Source: Bacteroidaceae bacterium (lineage in GTDB: Bacteria; Bacteroidota; Bacteroidia; Bacteroidales; Bacteroidaceae). Taken from it: 64,000 nt of DNA. Of this stretch, positions 1-7,453 are shown one piece after another (position 1 is the first letter of the stretch; every line of letters begins with the position of its first letter). The position numbers were made by a program, and so were the translations under genes. The stretch is taken from positions 62,001 through 126,000 of the forward strand of contig JAFSPM010000032.1 in assembly GCA_017442855.1 (NCBI GenBank). Reading direction: 5' to 3'. The notes beneath the pieces are model-generated. The model was given only the letters and a program-made list of their open reading frames with translations. It was not told where the DNA came from and searched no databases.

Positions 1-679
1 CAGCTATGCCGAGAGCCACGACCAGGCACTGGTCGGCGACAAGACCATCATCTTCAGATTAATTGATGCCGACATGTACTGGCACTTCCAGAAAGGGGAC
101 GAGAACTATACCGTGCATCGTGGCATTGCCCTGCATAAGATGATTCGTCTGCTCACCGCATCCACCATCAATGGTGGCTACCTGAACTTCATGGGCAACG
201 AGTTTGGTCATCCTGAATGGATAGACTTCCCACGTGAGGGCAACGGATGGAGCCATAAGTATGCTCGCCGTCAGTGGGATTTGGTAGATAATAAGAACCT
301 GTGCTATCATTATCTGGGTGACTTTGACCAGGCGATGCTCAGCGTCATCAAGAGTGTGAAGCGATTCCAGAAGACCAAAGTGCAAGAGATCTGGCATAAT
401 GATGGCGACCAGATATTGGCCTACAAGCGCGACGACTTGTTGTTTGTATTTAACTTCAACCCTGTAAAGTCTTTCACCGATTACGGGTTCTTGGTACCAG
501 AGGGCAGTTATGAGGTGGTACTGAACACTGACAGCAAGGCATTTGGAGGTAACGGGCTGAACAATGACAGCATCCAGCACTTCACAATGCCTGATAAGCT
601 ATACAAGAAGCAACACAAGGGCTGGTTGCTATTGTATGTGCCAGCACGTTCTGCTATGGTATTGAGAAGGATTAGATAA
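1..679 (+). CDS. glgB: 1,4-alpha-glucan branching enzyme, C-terminal part (cut by window start)
   Basis: The frame is open from base 2 and ends with TAA at 677-679, so only about 225 C-terminal residues are present. The first visible stretch reads YAESHDQALVGDKT, the strongly conserved end of the GH13 catalytic barrel of glycogen branching enzymes. It is followed by the NGGYLNFMGNEFGHPEW region and then the all-beta C-terminal domain ending at about residue 225. The enzyme makes alpha-1,6 branches in glycogen in the cytoplasm. No frameshift is seen. The next gene starts 27 bases downstream from its own promoter box, so it is probably not cotranscribed with it. Confidence 0.93.
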   Translation, partial: SYAESHDQALVGDKTIIFRLIDADMYWHFQKGDENYTVHRGIALHKMIRLLTASTINGGYLNFMGNEFGHPEWIDFPREGNGWSHKYARRQWDLVDNKNLCYHYLGDFDQAMLSVIKSVKRFQKTKVQEIWHNDGDQILAYKRDDLLFVFNFNPVKSFTDYGFLVPEGSYEVVLNTDSKAFGGNGLNNDSIQHFTMPDKLYKKQHKGWLLLYVPARSAMVLRRIR

Positions 680-691
680 TTGAACTTTTCT

Positions 692-699
692 TATCTTTG
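692..699 (+). promoter_or_regulatory. -7 box (TATCTTTG) of the TPR regulator gene
   Basis: TATCTTTG matches the Bacteroidota -7 consensus TAnnTTTG. It ends only 6 bases before the ATG at 706, so the transcript would begin at or within a few bases of the start codon (leaderless or nearly so). No convincing TTTG -33 element lies 19-21 bases upstream. A TTG at 697-699 is in frame with the gene but is part of this box, so ATG 706 is preferred as start. Confidence 0.55.
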
Positions 700-705
700 C
701 ACCCA

Positions 706-2379
706 ATGAAGCAACTAATTCCCATATTGCTAACGGCGGTGGTGTTCTGCATAACAGGTTGTCAAGGCAGATATTGGCATGAAGACATGTCAGTTCTCGA
801 CCATATTGACAGCCTATTTGCTCATAATGACTTTCAGCAGGCGTATGATACCGTGTTGGCTATTGAAAGCCAAATGCCAGGCAAAAGTGAAAACACAAGA
901 ATGAGGTTTGAGTTGCAGAAGATCAAGGCAGTAGATAAACTTGGCAAGCCCCTACTAACTGACAGCATCATCCTGCCTATCATCGACTACTATGAGACTG
1001 AAGGTGATAAAAGGTATTTGGCAGAGGCATATTTTTATGCGGGCAGGACGTATGCATCCCTCAATGATGCCCAACGTGGATTGGAGTATTTCAACAAGGC
1101 ACTTGATGTAGTTGGCGAGAATGACTTTTATTTGCTAAGCAGGATTCATGCGCAGAGGGGATATTTGTTGAATAATCAAGGACTATATGATGAGGCGATT
1201 AATGCACACAAACGCTCCTACGATTATACGTTTGCTATTGGCGACACAACGGGTATGATTAACAATTATCGTGACATCGGGAATTGTTATTTTGGAAAAG
1301 ATGATTATAAGAATGCCTTTTATTATTATGATAAGGGAGAGGAATTAGCTGTGATTGCTAGAGATAGCTCACTGGTTGGCCTTATTGGAATTGACAAAAC
1401 GAGTGCATATACCTATCAAGGTGAATTTGAATTGGCAGAAAAGTATTTGAGTAAGACTTTTAATCTCGTTGATTCAACAGATATCGATTATGCGAATGAA
1501 GTAGCCAGTTATGTTTATTTCAAGCAAAGAAAATATGATTTAGCAAGAATGTATTATAGTAAGTTGCTTCAATCAAATTCGCTTTATGCCCGCCAAAGTG
1601 GAGAGGCAGGCTTACTAAGTATGGCAGTAAATGAAAAGGATTTAGATGAAGTGATCAAGCATGTTGCTCCCTTTAAAGAACTGACAGATTCTCTATCATT
1701 TATTACGGATACAGAGAAAATAGCTCGAATCAACAGCCTTTACAACAGCCAGAGGTTAGAGAAAGAGAAGGACCGCTTGGAACGTCGAAATTTACAATAT
1801 ACATACCTCTTAATTTTGGGAGGGCTATTGTTCTTAGTCTTTATCTCCATGCTTGCTGCATATAATTATCGAGTTCGAGCCGAGCGAAACCGTCTGCGAC
1901 ACAACAATTCCATGCTTGATCAATTCCTTAAAGAGGAACAGCTGAAAAGAGTGGCAACAGAACAGGAAATACAGCAGATACAGGCTGAGCGTGACAGGTT
2001 GGCTAATATAAACATGATGGAGCAGCTTCGCATGGCTCAGGGTGACAGTAAGAAGCAAACTATCCTGGGTTCAGCTGTTTATGAGAAATTGTTGAACTCT
2101 GAGAAAGCAGTGACAGACAAAGAAATGAAAGATGTTGAGGAACTCATCAATATTGTTTATCCCGATTTTATCACTCGTTTGCACACGTTAGGAGTGAATA
2201 AACCACAAGATATGAAGGTATGCCTGTTGCTGAAGATGGGGTTTAGCCCCTCACATATAGCCAGTCTGCTAAGCCGCAGGGAAAGCACATTAACAAATGC
2301 GCGCAAGAATTTATTCAAAAAAATAACAGGAAAGGAAGGAAAGGCAGAAGAATTCGACAAGATTATTAAAGGTATATAA
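706..2379 (+). CDS. Membrane-spanning TPR sensor with C-terminal HTH (one-component regulator)
   Basis: The 557-residue protein begins with a signal sequence whose end (ITGC at residues 16-19) looks like a lipobox. A TPR array follows up to about residue 350, then one membrane helix (about 365-389), a charged coiled coil (about 390-450) and a C-terminal region (about 500-550, LLLKMGFSPSHIASLLSRRE) that looks like a helix-turn-helix. This implies a periplasmic sensor, one membrane crossing and cytoplasmic DNA binding. It is paralogous to the product of the minus-strand gene at 18810-20225: same order, and the same ending with GKEGK near the C-terminus. It lies directly upstream of the secreted-protein locus at 2531-7310, which it may control. 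This is inference from order and phased repeats at the next promoter. The ligand is unknown. Confidence 0.8.
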   Translation: MKQLIPILLTAVVFCITGCQGRYWHEDMSVLDHIDSLFAHNDFQQAYDTVLAIESQMPGKSENTRMRFELQKIKAVDKLGKPLLTDSIILPIIDYYETEGDKRYLAEAYFYAGRTYASLNDAQRGLEYFNKALDVVGENDFYLLSRIHAQRGYLLNNQGLYDEAINAHKRSYDYTFAIGDTTGMINNYRDIGNCYFGKDDYKNAFYYYDKGEELAVIARDSSLVGLIGIDKTSAYTYQGEFELAEKYLSKTFNLVDSTDIDYANEVASYVYFKQRKYDLARMYYSKLLQSNSLYARQSGEAGLLSMAVNEKDLDEVIKHVAPFKELTDSLSFITDTEKIARINSLYNSQRLEKEKDRLERRNLQYTYLLILGGLLFLVFISMLAAYNYRVRAERNRLRHNNSMLDQFLKEEQLKRVATEQEIQQIQAERDRLANINMMEQLRMAQGDSKKQTILGSAVYEKLLNSEKAVTDKEMKDVEELINIVYPDFITRLHTLGVNKPQDMKVCLLLKMGFSPSHIASLLSRRESTLTNARKNLFKKITGKEGKAEEFDKIIKGI

Positions 2380-2412
2380 TATATTGTTTGTCTGTTTGTC
2401 CCGATGTTTTTG

Positions 2413-2473
2413 TGAAATAAAAATGAAATTACACCCCCCTGCCCATATAGTAAAAATGAAATTTAAGTGAAAT
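2413..2473 (+). promoter_or_regulatory. Phased TGAAAT repeats, candidate activator site
   Basis: TGAAAT occurs at 2413-2418, 2424-2429, 2457-2462 and 2468-2473. The spacings are 11, 33 and 11 bases, so all four copies face the same side of the helix. The last copy ends 6 bases before the -33 element of the promoter at 2480-2511, a common position for an activator. The HTH regulator encoded just upstream is the obvious candidate ligand; this is inferred. Confidence 0.5.
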
Positions 2474-2479
2474 TACTTT

Positions 2480-2511
2480 TTTGGCAGTCTTTGTTCATCC
2501 TCTTATTTTTG
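2480..2511 (+). promoter_or_regulatory. Bacteroidota promoter for the NVEALA/propeller locus
   Basis: TTTG at 2480-2483, 20 bases, then TATTTTTG at 2504-2511: an exact fit to the TTTG-N19-21-TAnnTTTG consensus. Transcription would begin around 2518, some 13 bases before the first start codon at 2531. Genes from 2531 to 7310 follow on the same strand with small gaps or overlaps and could form one operon. Confidence 0.75.
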
Positions 2512-2530
2512 CACCATCAAAAACAAATAA

Positions 2531-2893
2531 ATGTATGCAGAAATGAAGAAGATTTTATTATTATTGATGAGTGCTTTTATTTGCACTATGGCGTTTCCTT
2601 ACGATATTGATTTGGATAGAAGGCCGAAGCCTTCGAGCTCAAATGGTGGCTTTAAGGCTCCTGCCTTATATCCAACTGCAAGCTATGAAAATAGTACAGT
2701 TATTATCTATGCACCATATTATATAGATAATATGACTGTGGTGATAGCTGATAGCAATGAAGATGCTATCTATACTGTTCAGTTGGGTGGCTTCATTGGG
2801 CAGCAATCTGTAATACTACCTGAAATGGTAGATGCGGATAAATACAGCATCAGCTTATACTTCAATGGTATTTGCCTCTATGGCCTGTTCTAA
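2531..2893 (+). CDS. Small secreted protein, DUF3244-like
   Basis: A 120-residue protein; a second in-frame ATG at 2543 would remove four residues and gives a more typical MKKILLLL signal start. After the cleavable signal (to about residue 22) comes a proline/serine-rich linker and one small beta-rich domain containing STVIIYAPYYIDNMTVVI and ending YSISLYFNGICLYGLF. This pattern resembles the DUF3244 beta-sandwich proteins of Bacteroides, which are often secreted and of unknown role. It is the first gene after the promoter at 2480-2511 and is 13 bases from the next gene. Family assignment is by eye. Confidence 0.6.
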   Translation: MYAEMKKILLLLMSAFICTMAFPYDIDLDRRPKPSSSNGGFKAPALYPTASYENSTVIIYAPYYIDNMTVVIADSNEDAIYTVQLGGFIGQQSVILPEMVDADKYSISLYFNGICLYGLF

Positions 2894-2906
2894 TTTGTGA
2901 ATAATT

Positions 2907-3788
2907 ATGCTTTTGAAACCGAAATTCTCGTTGGTATTGTTGTTTTTGCTATTATTTGTCTCTTGTAAGAAATCAGACAGTACAGATCAGGTGGTAAGAA
3001 TTGTGTCAGCATGGCAAGGCAAGGAAGTTCTCTTTCCAAACAATCCTGTGTTCACTATTTATGGCCAGGATACGGTGAGTTATAATTTCCGTAATGCAGA
3101 CTATAAAGTGGTGAGTTATGTGGATTCAGTTGGATGCCTCAGCTGTAAATTGCAGCTAGATAAATGGACGAATATCATTCACCGCATTGATTCCGTAGCT
3201 GACATCAGAGTACCATTTGTTTTCGTGTTTTCACCTGAAAAACTGCGGGACGTGGTATATGCGACAAAAAGTAGCGGTTTTGACTATCCTATTTTGTTAG
3301 ATATGAAAGGAGAGTTTAATAACATGAATCACTTCCCTACCAATTTCAATTTCCAGACCATGCTATTAGATAGGGACAACAGGGTAGTAGCTATTGGGAA
3401 TCCTGTTCAAAGTCCAAAGACACTTGACCTCTTTCAAAGCATTATCACAGGTCAAGAAGCAGAATCAGAAACTAAAGCCTCACTGACTACGGCTGAACTT
3501 GATATTAGCCAATTGGATTTTGGCGAATTGTCAGAAGGTGTTTCACAGCAGCGTATAGTGAATTTGAAGAACACTGGCAATAAGCCGTTGATAGTGCAGG
3601 ATGTGGTTGTATCTTGTGGATGTACCAAAGTGAAATACCCCCAGACACCAATCATGCCTGGTGAAACAGGAGAAGTGGTAGTAAGTTATGACCCAGACAA
3701 GAAAGGCGGTTTTCATAAAACGGTTACCCTTTATTGCAATGCGAAACAATCGCCGTTGAAATTATCAATCAGTGGCAGAGTTGTATAA
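2907..3788 (+). CDS. Lipoprotein with thioredoxin-like and DUF1573 domains
   Basis: A signal peptide ends in a lipobox (FVSC, Cys20). The middle part (about 45-180) has a CLSC motif (Cys77, Cys80) after a beta strand, as in thioredoxin-fold proteins. The C-terminal 95 residues (about 195-293) match DUF1573, an Ig-like domain with the hallmark SCGCT motif and PGETGEV turn. A membrane-anchored periplasmic protein is expected, possibly acting in thiol chemistry or protein maturation. The two neighbouring NVEALA peptides carry cysteines in their cargo regions, so a role in handling these is conceivable, but this is inference only. 293 residues, no sign of damage. Confidence 0.7.
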   Translation: MLLKPKFSLVLLFLLLFVSCKKSDSTDQVVRIVSAWQGKEVLFPNNPVFTIYGQDTVSYNFRNADYKVVSYVDSVGCLSCKLQLDKWTNIIHRIDSVADIRVPFVFVFSPEKLRDVVYATKSSGFDYPILLDMKGEFNNMNHFPTNFNFQTMLLDRDNRVVAIGNPVQSPKTLDLFQSIITGQEAESETKASLTTAELDISQLDFGELSEGVSQQRIVNLKNTGNKPLIVQDVVVSCGCTKVKYPQTPIMPGETGEVVVSYDPDKKGGFHKTVTLYCNAKQSPLKLSISGRVV

Positions 3789-3821
3789 TCTTTATATTAA
3801 CCATTTAAACAATTAAGTATT

Positions 3822-4061
3822 ATGAAGAAAGTAATGATGAGCGTAGCCCTCATGGCTGCTGTGGCAGTTGGCTACATGATGACAGGCTCGAACGAGAGCG
3901 AAATGAATGTAAGTGACTTGACATCTGCTAATGTGGAAGCTTTGGCGGATGATATAAATTTAGTGGTAGGATGTAAACCCAGTCAACACTATGTTTGTTT
4001 TGTAGGAGGAGCTTTATTTACAGAGAAGGAGCCGATATTTGATAATGAAGCAGCCTATTGA
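3822..4061 (+). CDS. NVEALA family secreted peptide 1
   Basis: A 79-residue precursor. Residues 1-42 form a hydrophobic leader ending in the family motif NVEALA; the remaining 37 residues hold two cysteines (GCKPSQHYVCF) and an acidic tail. The NVEALA family is found in gut Bacteroidetes; at least one member has been described as a secreted effector in Bacteroides, but most have no known role. Bases 3886-3936 are identical to 5248-5298 in the second copy, whereas the sequence after the motif is unrelated. A conserved export or processing signal with variable cargo is the simplest reading. It lies 60 bases before a propeller lipoprotein gene. Confidence 0.8.
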   Translation: MKKVMMSVALMAAVAVGYMMTGSNESEMNVSDLTSANVEALADDINLVVGCKPSQHYVCFVGGALFTEKEPIFDNEAAY

Positions 4062-4121
4062 TGCTATTGCTTGCCCTTGCTTTGGAAAACCATTGCAGGG
4101 GCAATAAATATTAGTTGAGAT

Positions 4122-5150
4122 ATGAAAAGATTTATTGTATTCCTTTGCATAGTAGCTGCGTTTTTTGCGGTCTCTTGTTCTGGCAGTCATAGCCACAATG
4201 AGGATAGTGCTATATATGCCAGTGATTCGCTTGCACTTGAATTAGGTAGTCCAAAAGCTATGTATGTTAGCAGTGGATATTTATTTTTAATAGACAGAAA
4301 TGCTACTGAAGGCATAGTGCAAGTTTATGATCTTAAAGAAAAACGCTACTGCTTCTCTTTTGCTAATATGGGGCAAGGGCCTGAAGAATTTGTTAGCCTA
4401 AACAATTTATGCTTTTATGAGGAAGATGGAGAATCACTGGTTGACATTTATGATTTCAATAACAAAATCGTGACATATAGGTTATCTTCAATCTTTGAGG
4501 AAAAAGAGTCCGTCAAACCGTTAAAGATTCAGTCTATAAGTAAATCTGGCATGATCGTCATGAACTTACATAAATTCAGGGGGGGATATGTAACCACAGG
4601 CTTCTACAAGGATCATAAGTTAGCCTTGCTTGACAACACCTTGAATCTTATGCAATATGCAGGGGAGTATCGCCAAAAACCTAATAGTTCAATATCTGAT
4701 GAGACTCATGCTTTAGCCAATTACGGATATCAATTTATATCTTCTGATTTGCATTATTTGGCAGATTGTGTAACGGCCGCTCCACTTATCACTTTGTATG
4801 AATTGACTGACAACAATGCTTCGAAGAAATGGGATTATGTAATTGGTGAGTTGGATTATGAGGTTAAGGCAGAATATGTGCCAGTCTATAAATCTACCAG
4901 GGGCTATGTTGGCGTGTCTTTCTCAAAGGAACGCGTATATGCCATTTTCTCAGGTGACCCAGCTGATTCACCGGATGCGTGTGGGCGTGAGATACACGTT
5001 TTTGACATACAAACTGGCGAGTTGGTCCAAAAACTTTTACTGGATCGGAAGTCAAGCCATATTGTTGTGGATGAGGATAACAGACAGATGTATGTAGAAA
5101 CTAATTTCCCAGAGCCTGTGGTTTTAATATATGATTTGCCAAAATATTAA
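4122..5150 (+). CDS. BF3164/TolB-like 6-bladed beta-propeller lipoprotein 1
   Basis: A 342-residue lipoprotein: MKRFIVFL signal with lipobox VSC (Cys19), then repeated propeller blades with motifs such as QVYDLKEKRY, NMGQGPEEF and IHVFDIQTGEL. The GQGPEEF blade element is typical of the BF3164 / TolB-like lipoproteins of Bacteroides. It should be anchored to a membrane and exposed to the periplasm or surface. It follows an NVEALA peptide gene, an arrangement repeated at once by the next two genes, which suggests each lipoprotein is paired with its own peptide. The molecular role is not known. Confidence 0.75.
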   Translation: MKRFIVFLCIVAAFFAVSCSGSHSHNEDSAIYASDSLALELGSPKAMYVSSGYLFLIDRNATEGIVQVYDLKEKRYCFSFANMGQGPEEFVSLNNLCFYEEDGESLVDIYDFNNKIVTYRLSSIFEEKESVKPLKIQSISKSGMIVMNLHKFRGGYVTTGFYKDHKLALLDNTLNLMQYAGEYRQKPNSSISDETHALANYGYQFISSDLHYLADCVTAAPLITLYELTDNNASKKWDYVIGELDYEVKAEYVPVYKSTRGYVGVSFSKERVYAIFSGDPADSPDACGREIHVFDIQTGELVQKLLLDRKSSHIVVDEDNRQMYVETNFPEPVVLIYDLPKY

Positions 5151-5183
5151 TATATTTCGTAAATAACCATTATTATTTTATTT

Positions 5184-5417
5184 ATGAAGAAATTTTTAAT
5201 GAGCGTAGCCCTCATGGCTGCCGTGGCAGTTGGCTATTTAACGACAAGCTCGAACGAGAGCGAAATGAATGTAAGTGACTTGACATCTGCTAATGTGGGG
5301 GCGTTGGCACAGGCTCTCCCTCCTGATTGTGTATGTGTCAAAGGCGGAGTGTATTGCGAATGCAATGGTTATTTTTCTTGGGGTAAGGAAAAGAGAATTG
5401 TAGAAGAGTATGACTAA
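5184..5417 (+). CDS. NVEALA family secreted peptide 2
   Basis: A 77-residue precursor nearly identical to the first copy over its leader (the motif here is NVGALA, with Gly for Glu) but with unrelated cargo: CVCVKGGVYCEC, four cysteines in 12 residues, then a charged tail. The stop codon overlaps the start of the next lipoprotein gene (ATG 5410), so the two are translationally coupled. Four close cysteines suggest disulfides or a bound metal after export. The leader/cargo split makes it look like a small maturation substrate rather than a plain hypothetical protein; this is inference. Confidence 0.8.
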   Translation: MKKFLMSVALMAAVAVGYLTTSSNESEMNVSDLTSANVGALAQALPPDCVCVKGGVYCECNGYFSWGKEKRIVEEYD

Positions 5418-6420
5418 AGTCTTTTATACGATATTACTTTTATGCACAGTTGCTATCCTGGCTATTGGCTGCCAGGATAGCAACTATTGGGAGAAGACCC
5501 AAAGAAGTAGAGGCAATCTTACTGAGGTCAAAAAGAATGTCAAGTTGCTAGAGCCTGACAGCGTTTTGCTAAGTGACTTCTCATATATCAAGGTGTTAGG
5601 GAATTACTTGGCGATACCTGATTTAAAGTCGTCTGGTAAATTAGTACATTTGTTTGATAAGGAGACATTGTCTTATATCGCCAGTGCCGGTAATTTAGGG
5701 CAAGGTCCAAGAGAGATATCATCAATCGCCGCTGTGGCCTATGATGAAAAGGATGATTGTTTGCAGGTTGTGGATTATGGAAGTAAAAACGTCTATAGCT
5801 TCAACATGGATGACGTGAGGAAGAATCCAGATTATTTGCCAAGCGTGAAACTGGAGTTAAGAAATGATGTTGTCCCTTATGAGTACCACTTTTTGAGTGA
5901 CACTTTAAGCTATGGCTCTTTTATTATTCCTGATGGTCAATCAAGCTCCATGAGAATTGGTAGGTGGAACATGCATACTGGCGAGGTGCAAGTGCACAAT
6001 AGTGAGCATCCTGCAACTAAAGGAAATGTTGTTGTATATGATTATTCAAACAAACATGATTTGATAGTAGAGTGTAGCAACAAATATGACTTGATAAACA
6101 TTTTCGATGGTCAACTCAATTTGAAAACCCGAGTATATGGACCAGAATGGGAAGAGAATGGTGACAATAAACAACATTTCCTAAGTGTAGTTATATACAA
6201 AGACTGGATTATTGCAGCTTATGACGGGAAAGACCGACAAACTGATAGTATGCCTACGATTTGTCATGTTTTTGATTTGGATGGCAATTATATAAAAACA
6301 CTCGACATTGGCTATAAAATCTGGCGTATGAGTGTGGATGAAGATAATGACCGTCTGTATCTCTCTTTCCAAGATGAGATTCAATTTGGCTATTTAGATT
6401 TGAAGGGGATTTTAGACTGA
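5410..6420 (+). CDS. BF3164/TolB-like 6-bladed beta-propeller lipoprotein 2
   Basis: 336 residues with lipobox AIGC (Cys21) and propeller blades. The blade motif NLGQGPREI matches NMGQGPEEF of the first copy, showing the two are diverged paralogues. The start overlaps the end of the NVEALA peptide 2 gene by 8 bases. The product should be a lipid-anchored envelope protein. The gene ends 11 bases before the signal peptidase start, so the locus looks cotranscribed. No catalytic residues are recognised. Confidence 0.75.
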   Translation: MTKVFYTILLLCTVAILAIGCQDSNYWEKTQRSRGNLTEVKKNVKLLEPDSVLLSDFSYIKVLGNYLAIPDLKSSGKLVHLFDKETLSYIASAGNLGQGPREISSIAAVAYDEKDDCLQVVDYGSKNVYSFNMDDVRKNPDYLPSVKLELRNDVVPYEYHFLSDTLSYGSFIIPDGQSSSMRIGRWNMHTGEVQVHNSEHPATKGNVVVYDYSNKHDLIVECSNKYDLINIFDGQLNLKTRVYGPEWEENGDNKQHFLSVVIYKDWIIAAYDGKDRQTDSMPTICHVFDLDGNYIKTLDIGYKIWRMSVDEDNDRLYLSFQDEIQFGYLDLKGILD

Positions 6421-6431
6421 TAAAAAATGGC

Positions 6432-7310
6432 TTGAAGAAATGGCTTGACATATTGGTAAATATAATATTCTACGGTAGCTTGGCCGTTGTAGGCTATTTG
6501 CTGCTGCAAGTATTTCTCTTGGTGTCATTCAAGGTGCCTACTAATTCTATGGTACCAGTAATGATGCCAGGGGATTATATTTTGGTAGAAAAACTGAGCA
6601 TGGGACCAAGGTTGTTTAACGTATTCAAGTCATTGAGGCAAGAAGATGTAAAGATATATCGCTTGCCAGGCATGAGAGGCATGAAGCGGAATGATGTGGT
6701 GGTGTTCAACTTCCCTTACGAGTATGCCAGATGGGACAGCGTTCGGTTTCATGTGATGCAATACTATGTTAAGCGATGCATAGGGATGCCTGGCGATACA
6801 ATCAAGATAAAAAACGGCTTATACGAGATTGGTGGCATGAAAGGCAGGATAGGTAACATGCAGGGACAAATGGAGATGGCGATGCTTTCTGACAGTATCA
6901 TGCAGGCAAGGTATCATGACCCAGTGTATCCTGAAGCTTCTGCTGGTGAAGGTTTGGGATGGAGTTTGAAAAAGTTTGGGCCTCTTGCCATACCTAAACA
7001 TGGACAAAAAGTGAGGATGGATAGTACTGCATGGAAACTCTACCACCAGTTGGTGGATTGGGAGCAGAAGCGCAAACTGACAATTGATAGCATCGGCATT
7101 GTGAGATTAGGGAATGAGGTGATAAAGGATTATGTGTTTACACATGACTATTACTTCATGGCTGGCGATAATGCTATCAGCTCAATAGATTCTCGCTTTT
7201 GGGGATTGGTACCTGACGACTATATTGTGGGCAAGGTATGGCGAATATGGAGATCTATTGATAACAAGGGAAATATACGATGGAGCAGAATTGGCAAAAA
7301 GATAGAATGA
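6432..7310 (+). CDS. lepB: Signal peptidase I
   Basis: 292-residue S26 peptidase. One membrane helix (about 8-32) is followed by the catalytic serine in PTNSMVPVMMPGD (Ser39), the general-base lysine in YVKRCIGMPGD (Lys114), and the box MAGDNAISSIDSRFWG near the C-terminus. It cleaves signal peptides on the outer side of the inner membrane. The only start in this frame near the upstream stop is TTG 6432; an ATG at 6427 runs into TGA at once. Its placement as the last gene of the NVEALA/propeller locus suggests a dedicated peptidase for those exported products, although it may simply be a second general enzyme. Confidence 0.92.
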   Translation: MKKWLDILVNIIFYGSLAVVGYLLLQVFLLVSFKVPTNSMVPVMMPGDYILVEKLSMGPRLFNVFKSLRQEDVKIYRLPGMRGMKRNDVVVFNFPYEYARWDSVRFHVMQYYVKRCIGMPGDTIKIKNGLYEIGGMKGRIGNMQGQMEMAMLSDSIMQARYHDPVYPEASAGEGLGWSLKKFGPLAIPKHGQKVRMDSTAWKLYHQLVDWEQKRKLTIDSIGIVRLGNEVIKDYVFTHDYYFMAGDNAISSIDSRFWGLVPDDYIVGKVWRIWRSIDNKGNIRWSRIGKKIE

Positions 7311-7331
7311 GCGTATTAGTGAAGCATTTGC

Positions 7332-7362
7332 TTGTATGTCATTATAAAATAATCTATTTTTG
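7332..7362 (+). promoter_or_regulatory. Promoter of the RND efflux operon
   Basis: TTG at 7332-7334, 20 bases, then TATTTTTG at 7355-7362. Two further -7-like boxes follow, TATATTTG (7365-7372) and TACATTTG (7422-7429), without a well-placed -33 element. The untranslated leader to ATG 7454 would be about 85 bases from the first box. Confidence 0.6.
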
Positions 7363-7453
7363 CTTATATTTGTAACCATAAGAATTACATTTCGATTATA
7401 TTATATGAGAGAACATTTATCTACATTTGTAGTATAATAGAAAATTAACGCCT

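Noticed and set aside
1834-2360. Short minus-strand frames inside the TPR regulator gene
   Set aside because: Shadows of the coding strand; no promoter or domain.
6427-6435. ATG 6427 as the signal peptidase start
   Set aside because: It is in the wrong frame and reaches TGA after two codons; TTG 6432 is the only usable start nearby.
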